Origin: an uncultured Aquimarina sp.
GTDB taxonomy: Bacteria > Bacteroidota > Bacteroidia > Flavobacteriales > Flavobacteriaceae
Length of the DNA: 64,000 nucleotides
Assembly (NCBI GenBank): GCA_947500505.1
Contig: CANMSL010000001.1
Location: 124,001-188,000, forward strand
Direction of reading: 5' to 3'
A program made the translations under genes and the position numbers. Below, in pieces: positions 9,552-18,436 of the stretch; the first letter of the stretch is position 1, and each line of letters starts with the position of its first letter. The notes under the pieces were generated by a model, which saw nothing but the letters and a program-made list of their open reading frames with translations, did not search any database and had not been told where the DNA came from.

Positions 9552-9863
9552 ATGAAAAAATTATTTGTATTACCAGTTTTAGCCTTTGGTCTTTTATTAG
9601 GAACTCAAAGTATCCAAGCGCAGCAAACTTCTTCTGATGAAACTATAGAAGTTGCTACACAGGAAAAATATATCGAATTAGCAGTTGAGAATTTACCACA
9701 ACCAGTACTTGACGCAGTAGCCAAAGATTTTAAAGGAGCTACGATCAGTAAAGCTGCTGCTAAAGAAGACGCTTCTGAGTTTAAATTAGAGCTTACTAAA
9801 GAAGACGGTGAAACCGTAGAAGTACATTGCGATGCTGAAGGAAACTGGATTGGCAAAGACTAA
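9552..9863 (+). CDS. Small secreted PepSY-like protein
   Basis: 103 residues. Signal peptide residues 1-23 end in QAQ. The mature part starts a helix-strand pattern LPQPVLDAVAKDFKGATISKA, followed by strands with FKLELTKEDGETVEVHCDAEGNW. This pattern, including a final D-x-x-GNW, resembles the PepSY-like/DUF2874 periplasmic domain. Family members are periplasmic and mostly uncharacterised. There is a single cysteine near the end. It is followed by a terminator, so it forms a one-gene unit. Confidence 0.7.
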   Translation: MKKLFVLPVLAFGLLLGTQSIQAQQTSSDETIEVATQEKYIELAVENLPQPVLDAVAKDFKGATISKAAAKEDASEFKLELTKEDGETVEVHCDAEGNWIGKD

Positions 9864-9935
9864 ACGCAAAAAAATCTTAAGATCGTTGATTTATAGAAAT
9901 ATAAATTAAACTTCGTAGAGTGATTGAATTTGGAG

Positions 9936-9967
9936 AAAGGAGGATTGTTATGATTCTCCTTTTTTTT
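9936..9967 (+). terminator. Rho-independent terminator after the PepSY-like gene
   Basis: AAAGGAG and CTCCTTT pair around a 13-nt loop and are followed by a run of T. It lies between convergent genes. Confidence 0.7.
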
Positions 9968-10679
9968 ACATCTTCAAATAAAAGTCTTTGGTTAACTCGA
10001 TATATTCCGTAGTATAATGATGTCTGGTGTTTTCTATAATCAATTCATCTGATAGCAACGCTACCTGATCATAACCAAATAATAATAAGCTTCTTTTAAT
10101 TTCCGAATTGGGGTTTCCTTTGACTCTGGTAACTATTTGAGGATACAATCCTAATTTTTTTGCGATATCTATAGCCTTATTTTCCTCTTTATAAGGTAAA
10201 ATGGTAGCAAATTTACCTTTTTCAGAAAGGAGGTGAGAAACCCCTATGAATAAATGTTCAAAAGGAAGAGCGTCTTCAAATCTAGCAGCATCTCGACTTG
10301 TATCTTTGGTCTTATAATCATCCGTATAAAAAGGAGGGTTGCTGATCAATAGGTCATATTTATCTTCTATCTCCTCAAAAAACTCCTGAAAAGAAGCATG
10401 ATAACAAAACAAACGATCTCCCCATTGAGAAGATTCAAAGTTTTCTACCGATTGTTCATATGCATTATCATCAATCTCTACCGCATCAATAGTTTCTGCA
10501 TCAGAACGCTGAGCCATCATTAATGCGATAATTCCAGTTCCTGATCCTATATCCAGAATAGAATTAATTTTATTAGTTAATGGAACCCACGAACCCAATA
10601 AAACTCCATCCGTACCAATTTTCATGGCACATCGATCCTGCTGTACCGTAAATTGTTTGAATCTAAAAGGTTTATTCAT
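9966..10679 (-). CDS. trmN6: tRNA1(Val) adenine(37)-N6-methyltransferase
   Basis: 237 residues, full length. Class I SAM-methyltransferase motif I (ILDIGSGTGIIALMMA) is near residue 42 and motif IV NPPFY near residue 114. The N-terminal PFRFKQFTVQQDRCAMKIGTDGVLLG is typical of the YfiC/TrmN6 family, which methylates A37 of tRNA1-Val. The gene is downstream of rimM on the same strand, separated by 54 bases that contain a REP-like palindrome. Other N6-adenine methyltransferases share NPPF, but the N-terminal signature favours this call. Confidence 0.88.
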   Translation of the reverse strand: MNKPFRFKQFTVQQDRCAMKIGTDGVLLGSWVPLTNKINSILDIGSGTGIIALMMAQRSDAETIDAVEIDDNAYEQSVENFESSQWGDRLFCYHASFQEFFEEIEDKYDLLISNPPFYTDDYKTKDTSRDAARFEDALPFEHLFIGVSHLLSEKGKFATILPYKEENKAIDIAKKLGLYPQIVTRVKGNPNSEIKRSLLLFGYDQVALLSDELIIENTRHHYTTEYIELTKDFYLKM

Positions 10680-10704
10680 AACTGCGAAATGATCTGAAAA
10701 ACGA

Positions 10705-10727
10705 ATTCCGGCCTTCGCCAGAATGAC
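10705..10727. repeat. REP-like short palindrome
   Basis: ATTCCGGCCTTCGCCAGAAT has imperfect dyad symmetry (ATTC-GGC with GCC-GAAT) and is followed by GAC. It resembles short extragenic palindromes dispersed in many genomes. Only this copy occurs in the window. It sits between rimM and trmN6 and could act as a processing or attenuation hairpin. Confidence 0.4.
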
Positions 10728-10733
10728 AAGATA

Positions 10734-11258
10734 TTACAGATAAAGATCAATTAAACCTTCGGGGGTTTTGACAAAAACAGTACGTGACTCTCTATCCACT
10801 TTGTCTATAAATTCATCATTCATCGGTATTAAAATTTCAATACCATTACGATCAATCTCAAAAAGTGCCTGAGCTGTACTGTCATTGATATGTTTAATAA
10901 TACCCACCTCCCCAAAATTGAGATCTATAATCTTGAAACCTATTACTTCATGAAAATAGAATTTATCTCCTTCGAGCATAGGCAGTAGGGCTAATGGTAG
11001 ATATATTTCAGCCTTCATTAAATCATCGGCATCTTCTTCTGTATCTACATCTTCAAATTTTACTCTAAGCAAATCACTTTTATGAAGTGAACTTTTTTCT
11101 ATGAAAAATGGAACCAAGTTTTTATTGTAACTAATAAAAACTGATTCCATTTTCGCATAACTTTCGGGTTCATCAGTATCGAGTTTTATCAATACCTCAC
11201 CCTTAAAACTAAATTTGCTTACGATTTTGCCTAGATAGAAGCAATCTTCTTTCTTCAT
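10734..11258 (-). CDS. rimM: Ribosome maturation factor RimM
   Basis: 174 residues. The N-terminal RimM domain begins near FYLGKIVSKFSFKGEVLIKLDTDEP, and the C-terminal PRC-barrel begins near residue 90 (YFHEVIGFKIID). RimM binds ribosomal protein S19 and aids 30S assembly and 16S processing. The gene follows rpsP by 14 bases, the conserved rpsP-rimM order. Confidence 0.95.
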   Translation of the reverse strand: MKKEDCFYLGKIVSKFSFKGEVLIKLDTDEPESYAKMESVFISYNKNLVPFFIEKSSLHKSDLLRVKFEDVDTEEDADDLMKAEIYLPLALLPMLEGDKFYFHEVIGFKIIDLNFGEVGIIKHINDSTAQALFEIDRNGIEILIPMNDEFIDKVDRESRTVFVKTPEGLIDLYL

Positions 11259-11272
11259 CGTCAGTAATGCAA

Positions 11273-11806
11273 CTATTCTTCCTCGTTGCTAGCTTCTTCA
11301 GTTGCTTCTGCTTCTGTTGCATTAGCAGCAGCAGCTTCTGCTTTAGCAGTCGCTTCTGCTTCTGCAGCATCAGCTTCACGCTTAGCATTCACTTCTTTTT
11401 CTGCAGCAAGTGCTTTTGCTTTAGCATCAGCTTCTGCTTTGGCTAAAGAATCTTTCTTAGCGTCTACACTACCTTCTTTTTCCTGTACCCAAGCGTTGAA
11501 TTTCTCTTCAGCTTGTTCTTCAGTTAAAGCACCTTTTCTTACACCACCATCAAGGTGATTTTTTAGCATCGCTCCTTTATAAGAAAGAATAGCTCTGGCA
11601 GTATCAGTAGGTTGCGCTCCATTCTGCAACCATTTTACAGCACCATCAATATTTAGGTCGATAGTTGCCGGGTTAGTGTTTGGATTGTACGTACCGATTT
11701 TTTCTAAAAATCTACCATCTCTTTTTGCTCTAGCATCAGCTGCTACGATCCAGTAAAAAGGTTTTCCTTTTTTACCGTGTCTCTGTAATCTTATTTTAAC
11801 AGACAT
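11273..11806 (-). CDS. rpsP: 30S ribosomal protein S16 with long acidic Ala-rich tail
   Basis: 177 residues. Residues 1-80 are a standard S16 ([34 protein letters not shown]). The remainder is a low-complexity Ala/Glu/Lys tail predicted to be helical or disordered. Tails of this type occur in Bacteroidetes S16, but this one doubles the protein. It is the first gene of the rpsP-rimM unit. Confidence 0.96.
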   Translation of the reverse strand: MSVKIRLQRHGKKGKPFYWIVAADARAKRDGRFLEKIGTYNPNTNPATIDLNIDGAVKWLQNGAQPTDTARAILSYKGAMLKNHLDGGVRKGALTEEQAEEKFNAWVQEKEGSVDAKKDSLAKAEADAKAKALAAEKEVNAKREADAAEAEATAKAEAAAANATEAEATEEASNEEE

Positions 11807-11851
11807 ATGAATTAATTTTTGGGTACTCGACCCCGATTATAATTAAGTGCG

Positions 11852-11859
11852 CAAAGGTA
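11852..11859 (-). promoter_or_regulatory. Candidate -7 element for rpsP-rimM
   Basis: The minus strand reads TACCTTTG, matching TAnnTTTG, 46 bases upstream of the rpsP start. A -33 TTG at ideal spacing was not found. The remainder of the gap to 12,078 is AT-rich and shows nothing else recognisable. Confidence 0.4.
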
Positions 11860-12078
11860 AACATTTTTAACAAACTAATACTAAAATGATTTGTCTTTAA
11901 TTATCAATCATATAATCATCGTAAAATTAGGTTATAAATAGAGTTCCTTGAAAAAAAATCAAACTCATTTTCCAGGAGTAAAAACTTACTATTTTTATAT
12001 TAAAATTGAATTATTGTGTATTTCATCGATTTTTTATATCATTAATCGATAAAAAAAGCAAAATTTATTGGTAAAAAA

Positions 12079-12109
12079 TTGTTTTCTTGATATTTTCATT
12101 ATATGTTTG
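12079..12109 (+). promoter_or_regulatory. Candidate promoter of the two-repeat lipoprotein
   Basis: TTG, a 20-nt spacer and TATGTTTG fit the Bacteroidetes consensus. The leader to the ATG at 12167 is about 50 bases. Confidence 0.5.
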
Positions 12110-12166
12110 TATCTCAAATATCTAACTGTGGTTTTCCCGTAATTAGATTTTTAAAGCCCCTTTCAT

Positions 12167-13048
12167 ATGATTAAAAAAACTACGCTACTTTTATTCTTAA
12201 TCTGTTTAATTCTTAGTTCTTGTACTACAGATATAGAACTAAACTCACCTGGATTACAAGCCACAATAGATGGAAAATTATTTAGACCCGATATCCGAAA
12301 AGCAATTATCCACGATGATGGAACGTTGGTTATCGTCGGAAATACGGGAACCGAATCCATAAGTTTTACTACTTCTTCTACTGATGTTGGAACTTATAGA
12401 TTACAGCAAATTAATAAAGTAAGTTTTGAAAAGAATGATATTAAATTTATTTCGGAAGACGGAATAAGTAATGGACAAATCGTTATAACCGAAATTTATG
12501 ACAACTTAGTCTCTGGTAATTTCTATTTTGAAAATCTTAAAAGTACCAACGGAAAATCAATGAGCTTCCAAAACGGATGGTTCTACAGATTACCCATAGA
12601 AAATTTCGTCCCTGAAATTGAAGAAGAGGAAGAAGAAATTATCATAACTGTCGAAGAAGAAGAAGAGGAAGAAAATCCCGAAATTAATCCTTGTCTTCTG
12701 AATGCATCACTAACCGCGATGATTAATGGAAATGAAATGATCACTGATGATCACGATGCTATTCCGTTTGGAGTAAATAACCCATCTATTCTAATAAAAG
12801 CGGGTAATGAAGATGAAGAAATAACTATCGTTTTTCCGGTAAACGTTACAGCAGGAACTTATTCATTAGCAGGTTCAGGAAACTACAGTGCTACATATAG
12901 TCTATTTAACGAGAAAGCATCAGCGATTGCAGGAACACTTACTATAACATCCCACGATACCGAATCCAAATGTATCAGTGGTGGTTTTGAATTTACTACA
13001 ACTAGCGGGGTAATAGTAACAGAAGGACTTTTTGATTACGGATATTAA
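12167..13048 (+). CDS. Lipoprotein with two related domains and a poly-Glu linker (DUF6252-like)
   Basis: 293 residues. A lipoprotein signal peptide ends in LSSC at about residues 16-19, so the protein is probably anchored to the outer membrane. Two domains of similar layout follow, one about residues 28-150 (LQATIDGKLFRPD) and one about 180-293 (LTAMINGNEMITD, GTYSLAGSGNYSATYS). An acidic linker of nearly pure Glu, about residues 150-173, separates them. The domains resemble the uncharacterised DUF6252 group of flavobacterial lipoproteins. Function unknown; it is monocistronic between its own promoter and a terminator. Confidence 0.8.
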   Translation: MIKKTTLLLFLICLILSSCTTDIELNSPGLQATIDGKLFRPDIRKAIIHDDGTLVIVGNTGTESISFTTSSTDVGTYRLQQINKVSFEKNDIKFISEDGISNGQIVITEIYDNLVSGNFYFENLKSTNGKSMSFQNGWFYRLPIENFVPEIEEEEEEIIITVEEEEEEENPEINPCLLNASLTAMINGNEMITDDHDAIPFGVNNPSILIKAGNEDEEITIVFPVNVTAGTYSLAGSGNYSATYSLFNEKASAIAGTLTITSHDTESKCISGGFEFTTTSGVIVTEGLFDYGY

Positions 13049-13071
13049 TCACAACTCAACTTTAGATTACT

Positions 13072-13106
13072 AAGCGTTCAAAAATTAATTTTTGAACGCT
13101 TTTTTA
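13072..13106 (+). terminator. Rho-independent terminator
   Basis: A perfect 13-bp stem (AAGCGTTCAAAAA with its complement, loop TTAA) is followed by T-rich sequence, directly after the lipoprotein gene. Confidence 0.85.
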
Positions 13107-13262
13107 TTTAACATATTTAACAAAGCAGCGCACTCTATCCTGTTAATTGATGTTAAACAATCACAAACCCTGTTAAACCGCTTGACAAAAGGGCCATCTA
13201 CCATTATGTTGAGAAAGATGATAAACAATAAACATCAAAAAAGAACTTATTGTAATTTTAAA

Positions 13263-13724
13263 ATGAAAAAGATTATGAAGTACACAGAAAAAATCACAAA
13301 ACAATTAAACAATTTATTGGAGAAAAATTATGATGCAGAAAAAGGTTATGAAACTGCTGCAGATAATGTTGATTCCATTGATTTAAAAAACTATTTTAAA
13401 GATCGTGCAAAAGAGCGTTATGATTTTGGACACGAATTAAAGAATGAGATAAAATTATATGGTGAAACTCCCGAAAAAGGAACGAGTTTTACTGCGGATG
13501 CGCACAGAGTGTGGATGAATTTTAGAACTGCATTGTCAAGCAATGATGAAGATGCTATTCTAAAAGAAACCATAAGAGGAGAAGAATCCTTTGTAGAAGA
13601 ATACAATGAAATTTTAGAAATATCATCTCTTCCGGAAAGCACCAGAAGACTTATTTTAAAGCAGAGAAGTATAGCTATAAGCGCATTAGAAGATGTAAAG
13701 AAATTCGAAAGCGTAGAAGCATAG
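13263..13724 (+). CDS. PA2169-family four-helix-bundle protein (DUF2383)
   Basis: 153 residues from the ATG at 13263. The reading frame is open upstream to 13092, but that part overlaps a terminator and looks non-coding. Residues 6-150 form an all-helical ferritin-like pattern with repeated acidic and basic heptads (LNNLLEKNYDAEKGYETAADNV, RAKERYDFGHEL-like). Such proteins are small, cytosolic and linked to stress in related bacteria, without a proven reaction. A terminator follows. Confidence 0.8.
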   Translation: MKKIMKYTEKITKQLNNLLEKNYDAEKGYETAADNVDSIDLKNYFKDRAKERYDFGHELKNEIKLYGETPEKGTSFTADAHRVWMNFRTALSSNDEDAILKETIRGEESFVEEYNEILEISSLPESTRRLILKQRSIAISALEDVKKFESVEA

Positions 13725-13786
13725 TAAACATAATATAGTATATGTACTTAACACAAACTTATTTATAGTACATTTTATATACAACG

Positions 13787-13815
13787 AAAAAACCGAAGCA
13801 ATCCTTCGGTTTTTT
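13787..13815 (+). terminator. Rho-independent terminator
   Basis: AAAAAACCGAAG and CTTCGGTTTTTT pair around a 5-nt loop, ending in T residues. It closes the DUF2383 gene. Confidence 0.85.
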
Positions 13816-13842
13816 TAGTTAACAACTGTAAATAACTTTTCT

Positions 13843-13872
13843 CTGATCAGGAAAACCTTTTACTTATTTTTG
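13843..13872 (+). promoter_or_regulatory. Candidate dnaE promoter
   Basis: TATTTTTG at 13865-13872 matches TAnnTTTG. A CTG (one mismatch to TTG) lies 19 nt upstream. It is 47 bases before the dnaE ATG. Confidence 0.45.
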
Positions 13873-13919
13873 TAGGTGCTTTTATCTCAAAAGTAAAATT
13901 CTGTCGAAACTGATTTTTT

Positions 13920-16900
13920 ATGTATTTAATTTTTGATACCGAAACAACAGGTTTACCAAAACGTTGGGATGCCCCTATAAGTGATACTGATAACTGGCCC
14001 AGATGTATTCAAATAGCCTGGCAATTGCACGATAAAATGGGTAATTGTATAGAGCATCAGGATTATCTTGTAAAACCGGAAGGTTTCAATATTCCCTATG
14101 ATGCAGAAAAAATTCACGGTATTTCTACTGCTTTAGCAGAAAAGGAAGGTATTCCATTAGCAGAAGTTTTAGAAAAATTCAATATTGCATTATCTAAGAC
14201 CAAATTTGTTGTTGGACAAAATGTAGGTTTTGATGTTAATATTATGGGATCTGAGTTTTACAGACTCGGTATCGATAATCAATTGCAAGAGTTACCAGTT
14301 CTTGACACCTGCACGGAAACAACTGCCAGCTTGTGTCAAATTCCTGGAGGACGAGGAGGAAAATTTAAACTCCCCACGCTAACAGAATTGCACGAACATC
14401 TCTTTGGCACTGCTTTCGGAGAAGCACACAATGCAACTGCCGATGTAGAAGCTACCACTCGCTGTTTTCTAGAACTAATTCGGAAACAAGTTTTTACTAA
14501 AGAAGAACTTGATGTACAACCTGATTATTTTGAAAACTTTAGGCAGGCTAATCCAGAACCTATTCAATTAATAGGTCTAAAACACATCAATCTTAAAAAA
14601 GCCTCAAAAAAAATCCAAGAGGCACTGAATCAACAAGGAAGTTCTGACATTTCTCAAAAAGAGATTATAGAAAATATTGCCGCATTGGATTCAGTCAATT
14701 TTGCACACTTGCATAATCATACTCAATTTTCGGTTTTGCAGTCAACGACCAGCATTCCTGATCTGGTAAAAGAAACGGCTAAGCATAAAATGACTGCCGT
14801 AGCTATGACTGATCACGCAAACATGATGGGCGCGTTTCATTTTGTACAATCGGTAACAAATCACAATAAAAGTGTAAAAGCTGTAAATCAGGAAGCGATT
14901 GAAAATGGGAAAGAAGCTACAGGAATAGAAATAAAACCAATTGTAGGTTGTGAATTTTTTGTTTGCGAAAATCATAAAGACAAGTCCAGAAAAGATAATG
15001 GATATCAAATTGTTTTACTTGCAAAAAACAAAAATGGGTACCATAACCTTGCTAAAATGTCTTCAATAGGTTTTGTAGACGGTTTTTACTATCTACCAAG
15101 AATCGATAAGGAAGTCATTAAACAATATAAAGAAGATATCATTGTACTTACCGGAAACCTATACGGAGAGGTGCCTAGCAAAGTACTGAACATTGGAGAA
15201 AAACAAGCAGAAGAAGCCCTGCTTTGGTGGCATAAAGAATTTGGCGATGATTTATATATTGAGATTATGCGACATAATCAAGAAGATGAAAATCGGGTTA
15301 ATGAGGTCCTAATTAAGTTCTCTAAAACGCATAATATCAAAACAGTCGCGACTAATAACACTTACTATTGTGAGAAAAAAGATGCCAATGCCCACGATAT
15401 CTTGTTGTGTGTAAAAGATGGTGAAAAACAAGCCACCCCCATTGGTCGTGGAAGAGGATATCGCTATGGGTTACCAAATCAGGAGTACTATTTTAAATCT
15501 TCTGAAGAGATGAAGAGCTTATTCAAGGATCTTCCGGATGCAATTATCAATATTCAGGAAATAATCGATAAAATAGAATCTTTTGAACTAGCCAGAGACG
15601 TATTATTACCTGCTTTTGATATTCCAGAAGAATTTCAATCAGCAGAAGACAAGATCGATGGAGGCAAAAGAGGAGAAAATGCGTATCTAAGACATATTAC
15701 TTACAAAGGGGCCAAAATAAGGTATGGAGAAATCACTCCGGAAATTGATGAACGCCTGGATTTTGAACTAAAAGTAATTGAGAATACCGGATATCCGGGA
15801 TATTTTCTGATTGTAGAGGATTTTATTAGAGCAGCCAGAGATATGGGAGTATCTGTAGGTCCCGGGCGTGGATCTGCCGCTGGATCTGCTGTAGCGTACT
15901 GTTTATGGATTACCAACCTAGATCCCATTAAATATGATCTGCTTTTTGAGAGATTCCTGAATCCGGACCGTGTAAGTATGCCGGATATTGATATCGATTT
16001 TGATGATGAAGGACGTGGACGAGTTATGGATTATGTAATAGAGAAATATGGCGCCAATCAGGTAGCACAAATTATTACCTATGGTACCATGGCAGCAAAA
16101 TCTTCGATTCGGGATACAGCTCGTGTACTGGATCTTCCATTAGGCGATGCGGATCGGATCGCTAAATTGATTCCTAATATGTCCAAACTAGGAAAGATAT
16201 TTGGTGTTGATGAAGCTATCCTTAAAAAGAAATTTAGAAGTGACGAACTAGAAAAGGTAAATGAATTACTTAATATAGCTGAGGGAAGTGATCTGGAGGC
16301 AGAAACACTGAATCAAGCAAGAGTATTGGAAGGCTCTGTTAGGAATACAGGGATACACGCATGTGGTGTTATCATCACACCAGACGACATTACTAAATTT
16401 GTTCCTGTTGCTTTGGCAAAAGACTCAGACATGTATTGTACACAGTTTGATAACTCTGTAGTAGAAAGTGCTGGTCTGCTAAAAATGGATTTTTTGGGGT
16501 TAAAAACTTTGACTCTAATTAAAGACACAGTAAAGATTGTGAAAGCAAAACACGGTATAGAGCTTGATCCTGAGAATTTCCCTTTGGATGATGAAGATAC
16601 CTATGCATTATTCCAGCGTGGAGAAACTGTAGGAGTGTTCCAATATGAATCTCCCGGGATGCAAAAGTACATGAAAGAACTAAAACCTACGGTTTTTGCA
16701 GATCTCATTGCCATGAATGCATTATATCGTCCAGGTCCGTTAGAATATATTCCAAGTTTTATTAATCGCAAACACGGTACAGAAGAAATCATTTATGACC
16801 TCGAAGCTTGTGAAGAATACCTAAAAGAAACCTACGGAATCACTGTCTATCAGGAACAAGTAATGTTATTGTCCCAGAAATTAGCCGATTTTACCAAAGG

Positions 16901-18305
16901 TGAAGCCGACGTCCTTCGTAAAGCGATGGGTAAAAAGCAAAAAGCCGTACTTGATAAAATGAAACCTAAGTTCATTCAACAAGCCGCTGCTAAAGGTCAT
17001 GCAGAAGATAAATTAGAGAAAATCTGGAAGGACTGGGAAGCTTTTGCTGCTTATGCCTTCAATAAGTCTCACTCTACTTGTTATGCCTGGATCGCCTATC
17101 AAACTGCGTATCTAAAAGCACATTATCCGGCAGAGTATATGGCAGCAGTACTATCAAATAACATGAATGACATCAAACAAGTTACTTTCTTTATGGAAGA
17201 ATGTAAACGTATGAAATTGGATGTTTTAGGCCCTGATGTTAATGAATCTTACAGAAAATTCTCTGTAAATAAAGACGGTGCTGTTCGATTTGGAATGGGA
17301 GCTGTCAAAGGTGTAGGTACCGGAGCTGTAGCCACAATTGTAGAAAACAGAAAGGAAGATGGGCCTTACAGGTCTATTTTTGATATGGCAAAACGTATTG
17401 ATTTACGTGCGGCCAACAAAAAAGCTTTTGAAAGCTTAGCACTAGCAGGAGGATTCGATTCTTTTATGGAAACCCATAGAGGGCAATATTTTCATCGAGA
17501 TGGTGACGGAATCACATTCTTGGAAAAAGCTATGAAATATGGAGCCAAATATCAGGAAAATGAAAATTCTTCTCAAGTAAGTTTATTTGGAGAAGCCAGC
17601 GATGTCCAAATACCCGAACCTGTAGTTCCTCCCTGCGAAGAATGGGGTACAATGGAAAAACTTGCCAAAGAAAAAGAAGTAGTAGGTATTTACCTTTCGG
17701 GACATCCGTTAGACGATTTTAAATATGAAATGAAATATTTCTGTAATGGCACATTACTCAATTTTGCAGATTTAGAAAATAACCTAAATCGCGAAATTGC
17801 ATTTGGAGGAGTGATCACAGGCGTAGAACACCGTACATCCAAAAACGGAAAAGGTTGGGCTACTTTTACTATTGAAGATTACAATACAGCGCACGAATTT
17901 AGAATTTTTGGAGAAGATTACCTAAAACATAGACCATTTCTGGTACAAAATACTTTTGTGTATTCAAAAGCTTTTATAAAAGAAGGATGGATCAACAGAG
18001 ATACCGGAAAAAAAGGCGATCCAAGAATACAGTTTAATAGTTTTCAGTTACTACATGATGTGATGGAAACTTATGCCAGAAAGCTTACCATACAATTAGA
18101 TATTAATGATCTATCCGATAAAAGAATTGATAATCTAAAAGAATTATTAACTGAACATTCCGGAAATCACACCTTGAATTTTGTAATCTTTGAAATGGCG
18201 GAAAAATTAAAATTACATATGCCAAGCAGAAAACAAAAGGTAAATATTTCTCCGGAGTTATTAACCGCGTTAGAGAGTGATTCGGTTTATTACAAATTAA
18301 ACTAG
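13920..18305 (+). CDS. dnaE: DNA polymerase III alpha subunit with N-terminal exonuclease domain
   Basis: 1461 residues, longer than E. coli DnaE by an N-terminal DEDDh 3'-5' exonuclease of about 180 residues (DTETTG at 6-11, NVGFD near 101, HNATADVEAT near 170). A PHP domain follows (HLHNHT near 263). The palm catalytic Asp residues are in PDIDIDFDDEGRG near 687. Finger and helix-hairpin regions come next, and an OB-fold near 1290-1360 (EIAFGGVITGVEH). It is the replicative polymerase; the fused exonuclease may supply proofreading in cis. Alternative N-termini are unlikely, because DTETTG lies six residues in. Confidence 0.97.
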   Translation: MYLIFDTETTGLPKRWDAPISDTDNWPRCIQIAWQLHDKMGNCIEHQDYLVKPEGFNIPYDAEKIHGISTALAEKEGIPLAEVLEKFNIALSKTKFVVGQNVGFDVNIMGSEFYRLGIDNQLQELPVLDTCTETTASLCQIPGGRGGKFKLPTLTELHEHLFGTAFGEAHNATADVEATTRCFLELIRKQVFTKEELDVQPDYFENFRQANPEPIQLIGLKHINLKKASKKIQEALNQQGSSDISQKEIIENIAALDSVNFAHLHNHTQFSVLQSTTSIPDLVKETAKHKMTAVAMTDHANMMGAFHFVQSVTNHNKSVKAVNQEAIENGKEATGIEIKPIVGCEFFVCENHKDKSRKDNGYQIVLLAKNKNGYHNLAKMSSIGFVDGFYYLPRIDKEVIKQYKEDIIVLTGNLYGEVPSKVLNIGEKQAEEALLWWHKEFGDDLYIEIMRHNQEDENRVNEVLIKFSKTHNIKTVATNNTYYCEKKDANAHDILLCVKDGEKQATPIGRGRGYRYGLPNQEYYFKSSEEMKSLFKDLPDAIINIQEIIDKIESFELARDVLLPAFDIPEEFQSAEDKIDGGKRGENAYLRHITYKGAKIRYGEITPEIDERLDFELKVIENTGYPGYFLIVEDFIRAARDMGVSVGPGRGSAAGSAVAYCLWITNLDPIKYDLLFERFLNPDRVSMPDIDIDFDDEGRGRVMDYVIEKYGANQVAQIITYGTMAAKSSIRDTARVLDLPLGDADRIAKLIPNMSKLGKIFGVDEAILKKKFRSDELEKVNELLNIAEGSDLEAETLNQARVLEGSVRNTGIHACGVIITPDDITKFVPVALAKDSDMYCTQFDNSVVESAGLLKMDFLGLKTLTLIKDTVKIVKAKHGIELDPENFPLDDEDTYALFQRGETVGVFQYESPGMQKYMKELKPTVFADLIAMNALYRPGPLEYIPSFINRKHGTEEIIYDLEACEEYLKETYGITVYQEQVMLLSQKLADFTKGEADVLRKAMGKKQKAVLDKMKPKFIQQAAAKGHAEDKLEKIWKDWEAFAAYAFNKSHSTCYAWIAYQTAYLKAHYPAEYMAAVLSNNMNDIKQVTFFMEECKRMKLDVLGPDVNESYRKFSVNKDGAVRFGMGAVKGVGTGAVATIVENRKEDGPYRSIFDMAKRIDLRAANKKAFESLALAGGFDSFMETHRGQYFHRDGDGITFLEKAMKYGAKYQENENSSQVSLFGEASDVQIPEPVVPPCEEWGTMEKLAKEKEVVGIYLSGHPLDDFKYEMKYFCNGTLLNFADLENNLNREIAFGGVITGVEHRTSKNGKGWATFTIEDYNTAHEFRIFGEDYLKHRPFLVQNTFVYSKAFIKEGWINRDTGKKGDPRIQFNSFQLLHDVMETYARKLTIQLDINDLSDKRIDNLKELLTEHSGNHTLNFVIFEMAEKLKLHMPSRKQKVNISPELLTALESDSVYYKLN

Positions 18306-18436
18306 AAACCATCTTTTAATTCCGAAATTATAATTCCATCCTGAAAAAAGATATAAATCCATACCAATCTTAAATACCTTAAATACATATCTATTTTAAA
18401 ATTATTCTATCTTTTAAAAGAATCATACAACAGCGC

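Noticed and set aside
11286..11558. A 90-codon Ala/Ser-rich open frame on the plus strand.
   Set aside because: It is the antisense image of the Ala-rich tail of rpsP; composition is a by-product of the GCx codons.
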